Source: an uncultured Bacteroides sp.
GTDB lineage: Bacteria; Bacteroidota; Bacteroidia; Bacteroidales; Bacteroidaceae
Assembly: GCA_900557355.1 (NCBI GenBank)
Contig: USSR01000196.1
Coordinates: forward strand, 1 to 10,267
Length of the DNA: 10,267 bases
Reading direction: 5' to 3'
Within the stretch, counting starts at the first letter, position 1, and each line of letters begins with the position of its first letter. Shown one piece after another: positions 1 to 6,252 of the stretch. Both the position numbers and the translations under genes were made by a program. The notes below the pieces were generated by a model. The model did no database searches, had not been told where the DNA came from, and worked only from the letters and a program-made list of their open reading frames with translations.

Positions 1-159
1 TAGTATTAGCAAAGCGATCACTCCTACTATCAGAAAAATAGCAGCATAAATCAAACCCTCTGAACGCCCTTTCCTCAGGAGTTCCTTACGTTTATTTTCC
101 AGAACTTGCAATGTGGGGGCCAGTTTCTGCGCCAGAGAGTCAAAATCTACATAATCCAT
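1..159 (-). CDS. DUF3137-like membrane protein, N-terminal fragment
   Basis: Only the first 53 codons are present; the gene runs off the left edge. The peptide begins MDYVDFDSLAQKLAPTLQVL, continues with a basic stretch (ENKRKELLRKGR, about residues 21-32), and then a hydrophobic segment from about residue 35 (GLIYAAIFLIVGVIALLIL) that looks like a first membrane helix. The ATG lies 11 bp downstream of the lemA stop, so the two genes are almost certainly cotranscribed. In Bacteroidota and other bacteria lemA is often followed by a DUF3137 membrane protein. The short cytoplasmic helix followed by a membrane segment fits that family, but the visible part carries no diagnostic motif. The family call therefore rests mainly on context. 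Function is unknown; a membrane partner of LemA is an inference. Confidence 0.6.
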   Translation of the reverse strand, partial: MDYVDFDSLAQKLAPTLQVLENKRKELLRKGRSEGLIYAAIFLIVGVIALLIL

Positions 160-170
160 TGCCGGCTATT

Positions 171-707
171 TTATGAATTGAATAAGTTCTTTACATCCGG
201 AGTTGCACGTTCTGCTTCCGGAATTGTCAGCACCGCTTTCCTTGTAAAACCAAACATACCTGCCAACAGATTGACGGCATTATTGTAATCGGTTACAGAA
301 GCATTGTAAGTGCGGCGGGCAGCAGCCAACTGTTCTTCCGTTTCATTGAGCGAACGCTGCAATTGCAGGAAATTTTCAGAAGCTTTTAGTTCGGGATAGT
401 TCTCCGCCACTGCAAAGAATTGAGTACGCACTTTAGAAAACATTTTGTCAAATTCCGCCTTTTCGCTGTCATTAAGAGAAGTGTAAGTCTTATTGCGCAT
501 TTCCGTTATTGCAGCAAATGTATCGGCTTCATGCTTGGCATATTGCTGAACAGTTGCAACCAGATTGGGTATCAAATCGAAGCGGCGTTTCAACATGACA
601 TCGATAGTGGAAAAAGCATTTTCTATCTGATTTCTCTTTCTCACCAGTGAGTTGTACATCGAAATCAGCACCAAAATAAAAAGTACAATAATAATAGCTA
701 CGATCAT
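171..707 (-). CDS. lemA: LemA family protein
   Basis: This 178-residue protein has the LemA layout: a short N-terminal membrane helix (about residues 2-20) followed by a long helical, mostly polar domain predicted to lie outside the cytoplasm. The family signature right after the membrane segment is clear (RKRNQIENAFSTIDVMLKRR, then FDLIPNLV), as is the C-terminal NAVNLLAGMFGF region. The length matches the family. LemA proteins are small membrane-anchored helical-bundle proteins of unclear biochemical role; the name comes from a Listeria antigen. I chose the ATG at 707 because no other in-frame start codon lies between it and a perfect AAGGAGGT at 724-731, even though the 16-nt spacing is long. 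A Bacteroides-type promoter lies at 785-815. The gene is divergent from tsaB and leads into the membrane gene at the left edge. Confidence 0.93.
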   Translation of the reverse strand: MIVAIIIVLFILVLISMYNSLVRKRNQIENAFSTIDVMLKRRFDLIPNLVATVQQYAKHEADTFAAITEMRNKTYTSLNDSEKAEFDKMFSKVRTQFFAVAENYPELKASENFLQLQRSLNETEEQLAAARRTYNASVTDYNNAVNLLAGMFGFTRKAVLTIPEAERATPDVKNLFNS

Positions 708-723
708 AATTACAGATACAACG

Positions 724-731
724 ACCTCCTT
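724..731 (-). promoter_or_regulatory. Perfect Shine-Dalgarno sequence upstream of lemA
   Basis: The minus strand reads AAGGAGGT, a perfect match to the canonical anti-Shine-Dalgarno complement. It ends 16 nt before the lemA ATG, well beyond the usual 5-9 nt. No in-frame start codon lies at a better distance. None of the other complete genes in the window shows such a motif, in line with the weak use of Shine-Dalgarno sequences in Bacteroidota. Confidence 0.6.
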
Positions 732-784
732 GTGCCGGTTATTTTATGTTAACGAATTCAGCGTTTATCCCTAAAATCAGACAG

Positions 785-815
785 CAAAGATAGAAATAAT
801 CTAAAAACCTCCCAA
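785..815 (-). promoter_or_regulatory. Bacteroides-type promoter for lemA
   Basis: On the minus strand a -33-like TTG (813-815) is followed after 20 bp by TATCTTTG (785-792), an exact match to the Bacteroides -7 consensus TAnnTTTG. Transcription would start at about 775-780, giving a leader of about 70 nt before lemA. This is a consensus match only; no start site is known from the sequence. Confidence 0.7.
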
Positions 816-855
816 TAAAGCCGTAAGAAAGATACCGAACCCTTTTTGGATTCGC

Positions 856-886
856 TTGTGTATCTGAAAATAAACCTGTAAATTTG
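856..886 (+). promoter_or_regulatory. Bacteroides-type promoter for the tsaB-rseP operon
   Basis: TTG at 856-858 is followed after 20 bp by TAAATTTG at 879-886, an exact match to TAnnTTTG. The predicted start falls at about 893, leaving a leader of only about 18 nt before the tsaB ATG at 911. No other exact match in the gaps of the downstream cluster is seen, so this is the best candidate for driving all seven genes. Confidence 0.7.
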
Positions 887-910
887 CCACAATTAAACTA
901 ACAAAAGACT

Positions 911-1603
911 ATGTCGTGTATCTTACATATTGAAACGTCCACCTCGGCATGCTCCGTTGCAGTGAGTGAAGATGGACAAAATGTATTTAACAAAGAAGAC
1001 CTGAACGGCCCGTCTCATGCCGCTCTGCTGGGAGTATTTATAGACGAAGCTCTGTCGTTTGCCGACAGTCATGCCATGCCGATTGATGCAGTGGCGGTGA
1101 GTTGCGGACCGGGTTCCTACACCGGACTACGTATCGGCGTATCTATGGCGAAAGGAGTTTGTTACGGACGTAATATTCCGCTGATCGGTCTTCCGACATT
1201 GAAAGTACAATGCGTGCCGGTATTGCTTTATCATGATGAATTGCCTGAAGACGCACTGTTATGCCCGATGATTGATGCACGCCGCATGGAAGTATATGCT
1301 GCCATCTACGACCGTGCCCTGAAACCTGTGCGCGACATAGCCGCTGACATTGTAGACGAAAACTCTTATACGGAATTTCTGAATCAACATCCCGTTTATT
1401 TCTTTGGAGACGGAGCAGCCAAGTGCAAAGAAAAAATAACTCATCCCAATGCGCATTTCATTGACGATATTCGTCCGCTGGCAAAGATGATGTTTCCACT
1501 TGCCGAAAAAGCAATAGCCGAAAACGACTTTAAGGATGTAGCTTATTTTGAACCATTCTACCTGAAAGAGTTCGTAGCTTCCCAACCGAAAAAACTTTTA
1601 TAA
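911..1603 (+). CDS. tsaB: tRNA threonylcarbamoyladenosine biosynthesis protein TsaB
   Basis: TsaB is the non-catalytic partner of TsaD. With TsaE it forms the complex that transfers threonylcarbamoyl from TC-AMP to A37 of ANN-decoding tRNAs (t6A). The 230-residue protein has the ASKHA-type N-terminus (LHIETSTSACSVAVSEDG, residues 5-22) and the hallmark GPGSYTGLRIG at 66-76. It lacks the histidine metal-binding motif that TsaD needs for catalysis; only SHA is seen at about residue 36. The length is normal. It is the first gene of the plus-strand cluster, just behind a consensus promoter. Its stop is 3 bp from the next start, so translational coupling with the DUF4290 gene is likely. The C-terminal half is less conserved, as usual for the family. 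Confidence 0.95.
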   Translation: MSCILHIETSTSACSVAVSEDGQNVFNKEDLNGPSHAALLGVFIDEALSFADSHAMPIDAVAVSCGPGSYTGLRIGVSMAKGVCYGRNIPLIGLPTLKVQCVPVLLYHDELPEDALLCPMIDARRMEVYAAIYDRALKPVRDIAADIVDENSYTEFLNQHPVYFFGDGAAKCKEKITHPNAHFIDDIRPLAKMMFPLAEKAIAENDFKDVAYFEPFYLKEFVASQPKKLL

Positions 1604-1606
1604 TAT

Positions 1607-2227
1607 ATGCAATATAACACTCAACAAAAACGGATGCCTTTGCCGGAATACGGACGCAGCATCCAAAACATGGTTGACCACGCGTTAACAATCGAAGATC
1701 GCGCAGAACGCCAACGTTGCGCAAACACCATTATCAACATTATGGGTAATATGTTCCCGCATCTACGTGATGTACCCGATTTTAAACATAAACTATGGGA
1801 TCATCTGGCTATCATGTCCGACTTCAAACTGGATATTGATTACCCGTATGAAATTATCCGCAAAGATAATCTAAATACCCGTCCGGAAGTAATCCCCTAT
1901 CCCAGTACAAAAATCCGTTACCGCCACTACGGCCGTACACTGGAAGTATTGATAAAGAAAGCAATTGATTTCCCCGAAGGAGATGAAAAGCAGAATCTGA
2001 TTGCCCTGATCTGCAACCACATGAAGAAAGACTTCATGACCTGGAACAAGGATACGGTAGACGACCGTAAAATTGCAGAAGATCTTAACGAATATTCGGG
2101 TGGCAAATTGCAGATGACGGATGACATCATCAAACTGATGGCTGAACGTATTAATCAGAACTACCGTCCGAAAGTAAACAATCAGAATAACCGGAGAGAT
2201 AACCGGAATAATAAGAGAAAGTACTAA
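1607..2227 (+). CDS. DUF4290 domain-containing protein
   Basis: This 206-residue protein has no signal peptide or membrane segment and is expected to be cytoplasmic. The body (about residues 1-190) matches what I recognise as the DUF4290 family of Bacteroidota, with the N-terminal LPEYGRSIQNMVDHAL and a later KIRYRHYGRTLEVLIKKA region. It ends in a low-complexity tail rich in Asn, Arg and Lys (about 185-206: repeated NNR/NRR/NNKRK), which suggests RNA or ribosome contact, though that is inference. The gene sits 3 bp after tsaB and 7 bp before murA. Being locked between a tRNA-modification gene and murA makes a housekeeping role likely. No biochemical function is known to me, and I assign none. 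Confidence 0.88.
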   Translation: MQYNTQQKRMPLPEYGRSIQNMVDHALTIEDRAERQRCANTIINIMGNMFPHLRDVPDFKHKLWDHLAIMSDFKLDIDYPYEIIRKDNLNTRPEVIPYPSTKIRYRHYGRTLEVLIKKAIDFPEGDEKQNLIALICNHMKKDFMTWNKDTVDDRKIAEDLNEYSGGKLQMTDDIIKLMAERINQNYRPKVNNQNNRRDNRNNKRKY

Positions 2228-2234
2228 TAGACTT

Positions 2235-3539
2235 ATGGCATCATTCGTAATTGAAGGAGGACACAGATTATCCGGCGAGATTCATCCGCAAGGCGCAAAA
2301 AACGAGGTATTGCAAATTATCTGCGCCACGCTGCTGACAGCCGAAGAGGTGACCGTACATAACATTCCGGATATACTGGATGTCAATAATCTCATTCAGT
2401 TGATGCGTGACATGGGCGTTACGGTATCCAGAAAAGGGCTTGACACGTATAGTTTCAAAGCAGAAAAGCTGGATTTGAGTTATCTGGAAAGCGATGAATT
2501 CCTGAAGAAGTGTTCCAGTCTGCGAGGTTCGGTTATGCTAATCGGCCCAATGGTAGCACGCTTCCATAAAGCGATGATTTCAAAACCGGGTGGTGACAAG
2601 ATAGGACGCAGACGCCTGGATACTCACTTTATCGGTATACAGAACCTGGGTGCAGATTTCTCGTACAATACAGAACGCGAAGCGTACGAGATTTCAGCTT
2701 GCGAACTGAAAGGCACCTACATGTTGCTGGACGAAGCTTCGGTAACCGGAACTGCCAACATCGTGATGGCAGCTGTACTGGCCAAAGGAACAACCACTAT
2801 TTATAATGCCGCCTGTGAACCATATCTGCAACAACTTTGCAAGATGCTGAACCGCATGGGCGCCAAGATACAAGGCATTGCCTCCAATCTGTTGACCATT
2901 GAAGGAGTGGACGAACTACACGGTACCGAGCATACAATACTTCCCGATATGATCGAAGTCGGCAGTTTTATCGGTATGGCAGCCATGACGCAAAGTGAGC
3001 TCACCATCAAGAATGTTTCTTATGAAAACCTGGGCATCATCCCCGAAAGTTTCCGCCGTCTGGGTATCAAACTGGAACAACAAGGAGATGATATCTATGT
3101 TCCTGCACAGGAAACGTATCAGATAGAGTCGTTCATGGACGGTTCCATTATGACTATTGCCGATGCTCCCTGGCCGGGACTGACGCCGGACTTGCTAAGT
3201 GTAATGCTCGTAGTTGCCACTCAGGCAAAAGGCAGCGTGCTCATTCATCAAAAAATGTTCGAGAGCCGCCTGTTCTTCGTGGACAAACTGATAGATATGG
3301 GAGCACAGATTATTCTTTGTGATCCTCACCGTGCCGTTGTCATTGGTCATAACCATGCCATGCGTCTGCGAGGCGGGAATATGACTTCACCTGATATTCG
3401 TGCCGGTATTGCATTGCTGATTGCCGCCATGAGTGCGGAAGGAAGCAGTCGTATCCACAACATTGAACAAATCGACCGGGGGTATCAGGATATTGAAAGA
3501 CGCCTGAATGCTATCGGAGCAAGAATTACGAGAATATGA
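2235..3539 (+). CDS. murA: UDP-N-acetylglucosamine 1-carboxyvinyltransferase (MurA), Asp active-site type
   Basis: MurA transfers enolpyruvate from PEP to UDP-GlcNAc, the first committed step of peptidoglycan synthesis in the cytoplasm. The 434-residue protein has the two-domain EPT fold signature: the K22-N23 pair in GAKNEVLQ, the GPMVARF segment (104-110), the active-site loop PGGDKIGRRRLDTH (118-131), WPGLTPDL with the catalytic-base Asp at 319 (E. coli Asp305 equivalent), and SPDIRAG with Arg389 (Arg397 equivalent). The odd point is residue 121: the loop Cys of the E. coli enzyme (Cys115) is Asp here, encoded by GAC at 2595-2597. Asp at this site is known in Mycobacterium and Chlamydia MurA, where the enzyme is active but not alkylated by fosfomycin. 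The gene follows the DUF4290 gene by 7 bp. Overall length and motifs are normal, so it should be functional. Confidence 0.96.
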   Translation: MASFVIEGGHRLSGEIHPQGAKNEVLQIICATLLTAEEVTVHNIPDILDVNNLIQLMRDMGVTVSRKGLDTYSFKAEKLDLSYLESDEFLKKCSSLRGSVMLIGPMVARFHKAMISKPGGDKIGRRRLDTHFIGIQNLGADFSYNTEREAYEISACELKGTYMLLDEASVTGTANIVMAAVLAKGTTTIYNAACEPYLQQLCKMLNRMGAKIQGIASNLLTIEGVDELHGTEHTILPDMIEVGSFIGMAAMTQSELTIKNVSYENLGIIPESFRRLGIKLEQQGDDIYVPAQETYQIESFMDGSIMTIADAPWPGLTPDLLSVMLVVATQAKGSVLIHQKMFESRLFFVDKLIDMGAQIILCDPHRAVVIGHNHAMRLRGGNMTSPDIRAGIALLIAAMSAEGSSRIHNIEQIDRGYQDIERRLNAIGARITRI

Positions 3540-3545
3540 TATAGG

Positions 3546-3588
3546 ATGGTGGAAGATGATTAAGAATGGTAGGATGATAAGATGATAA
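3546..3588 (+). repeat. GATGATAA-type repeated spacer before and across the rimM start
   Basis: The 42-bp murA-rimM gap is purine-rich and made of GATGAT-containing units. Two exact tandem copies of GATGATAA lie at 3573-3580 and 3581-3588, the second covering the rimM start codon. A degenerate copy (GATGATTA) begins at 3555. The gap holds a five-codon mini-ORF (ATG at 3546, MVEDD, stop at 3561) and a three-codon one from 3566. In-frame TAA and TAG stops separate murA from rimM. Confidence 0.6.
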
Positions 3589-4118
3589 AAAGAGAAGATG
3601 TATATAAGATAGGAGTATTCAACAAACCGCACGGCATTCACGGCGAGTTGTCATTCACATTCACCGATGACATTTTTGATCGGGTGGAAGCTGAATACCT
3701 GATCTGCCTGTTGGATGGTATTTTCGTACCTTTCTTCCTGGAAGAATACCGTTTCCGCTCCGACTCCACCGCATTGGTAAAACTGGAAGGAGTAGATACG
3801 GCGGAACGTGCACGGATGTTCACCAACGTGGAAGTTTACTTTCCTGCCAAACATGCCGAAGATGCCGGACCGGGAGAACTGACCTGGGATTTCTTTGTAG
3901 GTTTCCGCGTAGAAGAAGTTAACTACGGAGACTTGGGAGAAGTGACAGAGGTGGATACTGCAACCATCAATACCTTGTTTGCAGTTGATCATCAGGGAGA
4001 AGAATTACTGATTCCTGCACAAGAAGAATTCATCCTGAACATTGACCAAAAGCACAAAGTAATCACAATGGATTTACCCAAAGGATTGCTAGCTTTGGAT
4101 GAAACAGAGGAAGTGTAA
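3582..4118 (+). CDS. rimM: Ribosome maturation factor RimM
   Basis: RimM assists late assembly of the 30S subunit, binding ribosomal protein S19 and helping 16S rRNA 3' domain folding. The 178-residue protein has the N-terminal beta-barrel signature [13 protein letters not shown] (11-23) and a C-terminal PRC-barrel (about 101-171) with the typical [25 protein letters not shown] and DLPKGLLAL segments. Length is normal. The ATG at 3582 puts the KIGVF strand in the expected place and lies within a tandem GATGATAA repeat. The gene sits 42 bp after murA and 42 bp before the M23 peptidase gene, in the same reading frame as both. Many bacteria place rimM with rpsP, trmD and rplS; its place between murA and a peptidase gene is a Bacteroidota-type arrangement. 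Confidence 0.95.
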   Translation: MIKREDVYKIGVFNKPHGIHGELSFTFTDDIFDRVEAEYLICLLDGIFVPFFLEEYRFRSDSTALVKLEGVDTAERARMFTNVEVYFPAKHAEDAGPGELTWDFFVGFRVEEVNYGDLGEVTEVDTATINTLFAVDHQGEELLIPAQEEFILNIDQKHKVITMDLPKGLLALDETEEV

Positions 4119-4123
4119 TATGA

Positions 4124-4155
4124 GTGATAAAGCGATAGGGCGATAAAGTGATAAA
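4124..4155 (+). repeat. Four tandem 8-bp units (GTGATAAA type)
   Basis: The rimM-M23 gap contains four octamers in a row: GTGATAAA (4124), GCGATAGG (4132), GCGATAAA (4140) and GTGATAAA (4148). TGATAA double stops recur within the array. An eight-codon mini-ORF starts at 4120, directly after the rimM stop (ATG AGT GAT AAA and so on, ending TAA at 4144-4146). No promoter consensus is seen here. Confidence 0.75.
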
Positions 4156-4160
4156 CGCGT

Positions 4161-5021
4161 ATGGTGAAAAAGAAACGACATAAAGCATTCTGGAGTAATA
4201 TCAAATTCAAATATAAGCTGACTATCATCAACGAGAATACACTCGAAGAAGTAGTCGGTCTCCGTGTATCCAAGCTAAACGGCATCTCGGTATTACTTTC
4301 TGTGCTGACTGTTTTGTTTTTGGTTGCCTCAGTTATCATTGCTTTCACTCCGTTGCGTAACTACTTGCCGGGATATATGAACAGTGAAATCCGTGCCCAG
4401 GTGGTAGAGAATGCTTTACGAGTAGATTCACTTCAACAGTTGGTAGATCGCCAGAATTTGTATATCATGAATATACAGGATATTTTCAGTGGAACCATAC
4501 GGGTAGATACTGTACACAATATGGACTCACTGACTACCGTACGCGAAGACTCGTTGATGGAACGCACACAGCGGGAAGCGGAGTTCCGGAAACAATATGA
4601 AGAGACAGAAAAGTATAACCTGACAAGCATTACAGCCCGCCCGGACATAGAAGGATTGATATTTTATCGTCCCACGCGAGGGATGATTACAGAAAAATTT
4701 GATGCTGACAGAAAACATTACGGTACGGATATCGCCGCCAATCCCGGAGAGAGCGTACTTGCTACGCTGGATGGTACAGTTATCTTGAGTACTTATACGG
4801 CCGAAACAGGGTATGTGATAGAAGTACAACATAATCAAGACTTTATATCCGTATATAAGCATTGCAGTTCCTTATTGAAACGTGAAGGAGACACTGTACA
4901 GGCCGGAGAGGCTATTGCTTTGGTAGGAAACAGCGGACAACTGACAACCGGTCCTCACCTGCACTTTGAGTTATGGCACAAAGGACGGGCGGTGAATCCG
5001 GAACAATATATTGTATTTTAA
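4161..5021 (+). CDS. Membrane-anchored M23 (LytM-type) peptidase
   Basis: This 286-residue protein is a predicted peptidoglycan endopeptidase or EnvC/NlpD-like factor. It has a basic N-terminal region (1-20), one membrane helix (about 42-63), a short polar helical linker likely to form a coiled coil (about 74-150), and a C-terminal M23 domain (about 168-286). The zinc and catalytic residues of LytM are all present: H186 and D190 in HYGTD, H234 in YKH, and H266 and H268 in GPHLHFELW. It is therefore likely to be an active metallopeptidase that cleaves cross-bridges, unlike the degenerate EnvC class. The N-terminus (FKYKLTIINENTLEEV) resembles that of other Bacteroidota M23 proteins. It lies between rimM and dxr, whose start is 11 bp away. 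The substrate bond is not visible from the sequence. Confidence 0.92.
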   Translation: MVKKKRHKAFWSNIKFKYKLTIINENTLEEVVGLRVSKLNGISVLLSVLTVLFLVASVIIAFTPLRNYLPGYMNSEIRAQVVENALRVDSLQQLVDRQNLYIMNIQDIFSGTIRVDTVHNMDSLTTVREDSLMERTQREAEFRKQYEETEKYNLTSITARPDIEGLIFYRPTRGMITEKFDADRKHYGTDIAANPGESVLATLDGTVILSTYTAETGYVIEVQHNQDFISVYKHCSSLLKREGDTVQAGEAIALVGNSGQLTTGPHLHFELWHKGRAVNPEQYIVF

Positions 5022-5032
5022 GTGATAGATAA

Positions 5033-6184
5033 ATGAAAAAACAAATTGCTATACTCGGTTCTACCGGCTCCATAGGTACGCAGGCATTACAGGTGATTGA
5101 AGAACAATCCGACCAGTACGAAGCGTATGTGCTGACCGCCAACAACCGTGTAGAAGAACTCATTGCCCAGGCTCGGAAATTCAAGCCTGAAGCGGTAGTT
5201 ATAGCCAACGAAACGAAATATGCCCAACTGAAAGAAGCCCTCGCCGATCTGCCTATCAAAGTATATGCAGGAACGGATGCTATCTGCCAAATTGTGGAAG
5301 ACTCGGAAATTGACATCGTACTGACTGCGATGGTAGGTTATGCCGGACTGAAACCAACCATGAATGCTATTCGTGCCCGTAAACCCATCGCTCTTGCCAA
5401 CAAGGAGACGCTTGTTGTGGCAGGTGAGCTGATTAACGATATGGCACGCCTATCCGGTACACCTATATTACCGGTAGATTCCGAACATTCAGCCGTTTTC
5501 CAATGTTTAGCGGGGGAACTCGGCAATCCGATAGAGAAGGTGATCCTTACGGCATCCGGTGGCCCGTTCCGCAATTGCACAATGGAACAACTGGCTACGG
5601 TAACCAAAGCCCAAGCCTTGAAACACCCTAATTGGGATATGGGAGCGAAGATCACAATTGATTCCGCTTCAATGATGAACAAAGGGTTCGAGGTGATAGA
5701 AGCAAAATGGTTATTCGGTGTTCGTCCGGATCAGATTGAAGTGGTAGTACATCCGCAATCTATTATACATTCGATGGTGCAGTTTGAAGACGGTGCAGTA
5801 AAAGCACAATTGGGTATGCCGGATATGCGTCTGCCTATTCAGTATGCATTCTCTTATCCGCACCGCCTGAAGGCTTCATTTCCCCGGTTAGATTTCAAGA
5901 TGTGCACAAACCTGACATTCGAACAACCGGATACTACCCGTTTCCGTAATCTGGCTTTGGCTTACGAAGCTTTGCATAAAGGCGGAAATATGCCTTGTAT
6001 CGTGAATGCAGCCAATGAAGTGGTAGTTGCCGCTTTCCTGCGGGATGAGATTTCATTCCTCGGCATGAGTGATGTGATAGAGAAAGCAATGTCTATCGTA
6101 TCATTTGTGGCAAAACCGGAATATGAAGACTATGTAGCTACGGATGCGATGACACGCCGTATTGCACAAGAACTTATAAAGTGA
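5033..6184 (+). CDS. dxr: 1-deoxy-D-xylulose 5-phosphate reductoisomerase
   Basis: Dxr (IspC) rearranges and reduces DXP to MEP with NADPH, the first committed step of the MEP pathway for isoprenoids, including the undecaprenyl carrier used for peptidoglycan. The 383-residue cytoplasmic enzyme has the NADPH-binding GSTGSIG (9-15), ANKE (122-125), the metal site with D149, S150 and E151 in PVDSEHSA, the flexible-loop HPNW (198-201), and NKGFEVIEA (216-224) with the third metal ligand Glu220. The C-terminal domain includes VVHPQSIIHSMVQFEDGA. All catalytic residues are intact, so it should be active and a normal fosmidomycin target in principle. The start is 11 bp after the M23 stop. The gene is followed by rseP; an isoprenoid-S2P pairing is also common in Proteobacteria. 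Confidence 0.97.
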   Translation: MKKQIAILGSTGSIGTQALQVIEEQSDQYEAYVLTANNRVEELIAQARKFKPEAVVIANETKYAQLKEALADLPIKVYAGTDAICQIVEDSEIDIVLTAMVGYAGLKPTMNAIRARKPIALANKETLVVAGELINDMARLSGTPILPVDSEHSAVFQCLAGELGNPIEKVILTASGGPFRNCTMEQLATVTKAQALKHPNWDMGAKITIDSASMMNKGFEVIEAKWLFGVRPDQIEVVVHPQSIIHSMVQFEDGAVKAQLGMPDMRLPIQYAFSYPHRLKASFPRLDFKMCTNLTFEQPDTTRFRNLALAYEALHKGGNMPCIVNAANEVVVAAFLRDEISFLGMSDVIEKAMSIVSFVAKPEYEDYVATDAMTRRIAQELIK

Positions 6185-6216
6185 TAGCGGTATCAATGAT
6201 AAGCCGCATTTAATAT

Positions 6217-6237
6217 AGTAAATTGTAAATAGTAAAA
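6217..6237 (+). repeat. Three tandem 7-bp units (AGTAAAT type) before rseP
   Basis: The 68-bp dxr-rseP gap holds AGTAAAT (6217), TGTAAAT (6224) and AGTAAAA (6231) in tandem. The gap is strongly AT-rich and has no exact TAnnTTTG, so I do not call a promoter. Confidence 0.6.
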
Positions 6238-6252
6238 TAGAAAAATTATTAG

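Noticed and set aside
106..288. A 60-codon plus-strand frame at the left edge
   Set aside because: It overlaps, antisense, both the end of lemA and the start of the downstream membrane gene, and shows no domain or promoter.
420..650. A 76-codon plus-strand frame inside lemA
   Set aside because: It is antisense to a conserved LemA coding region, and the peptide resembles no known family.
708..910. A small RNA or riboswitch in the lemA-tsaB gap
   Set aside because: Apart from the two promoters and the Shine-Dalgarno sequence I could find no strong hairpin or known riboswitch core.
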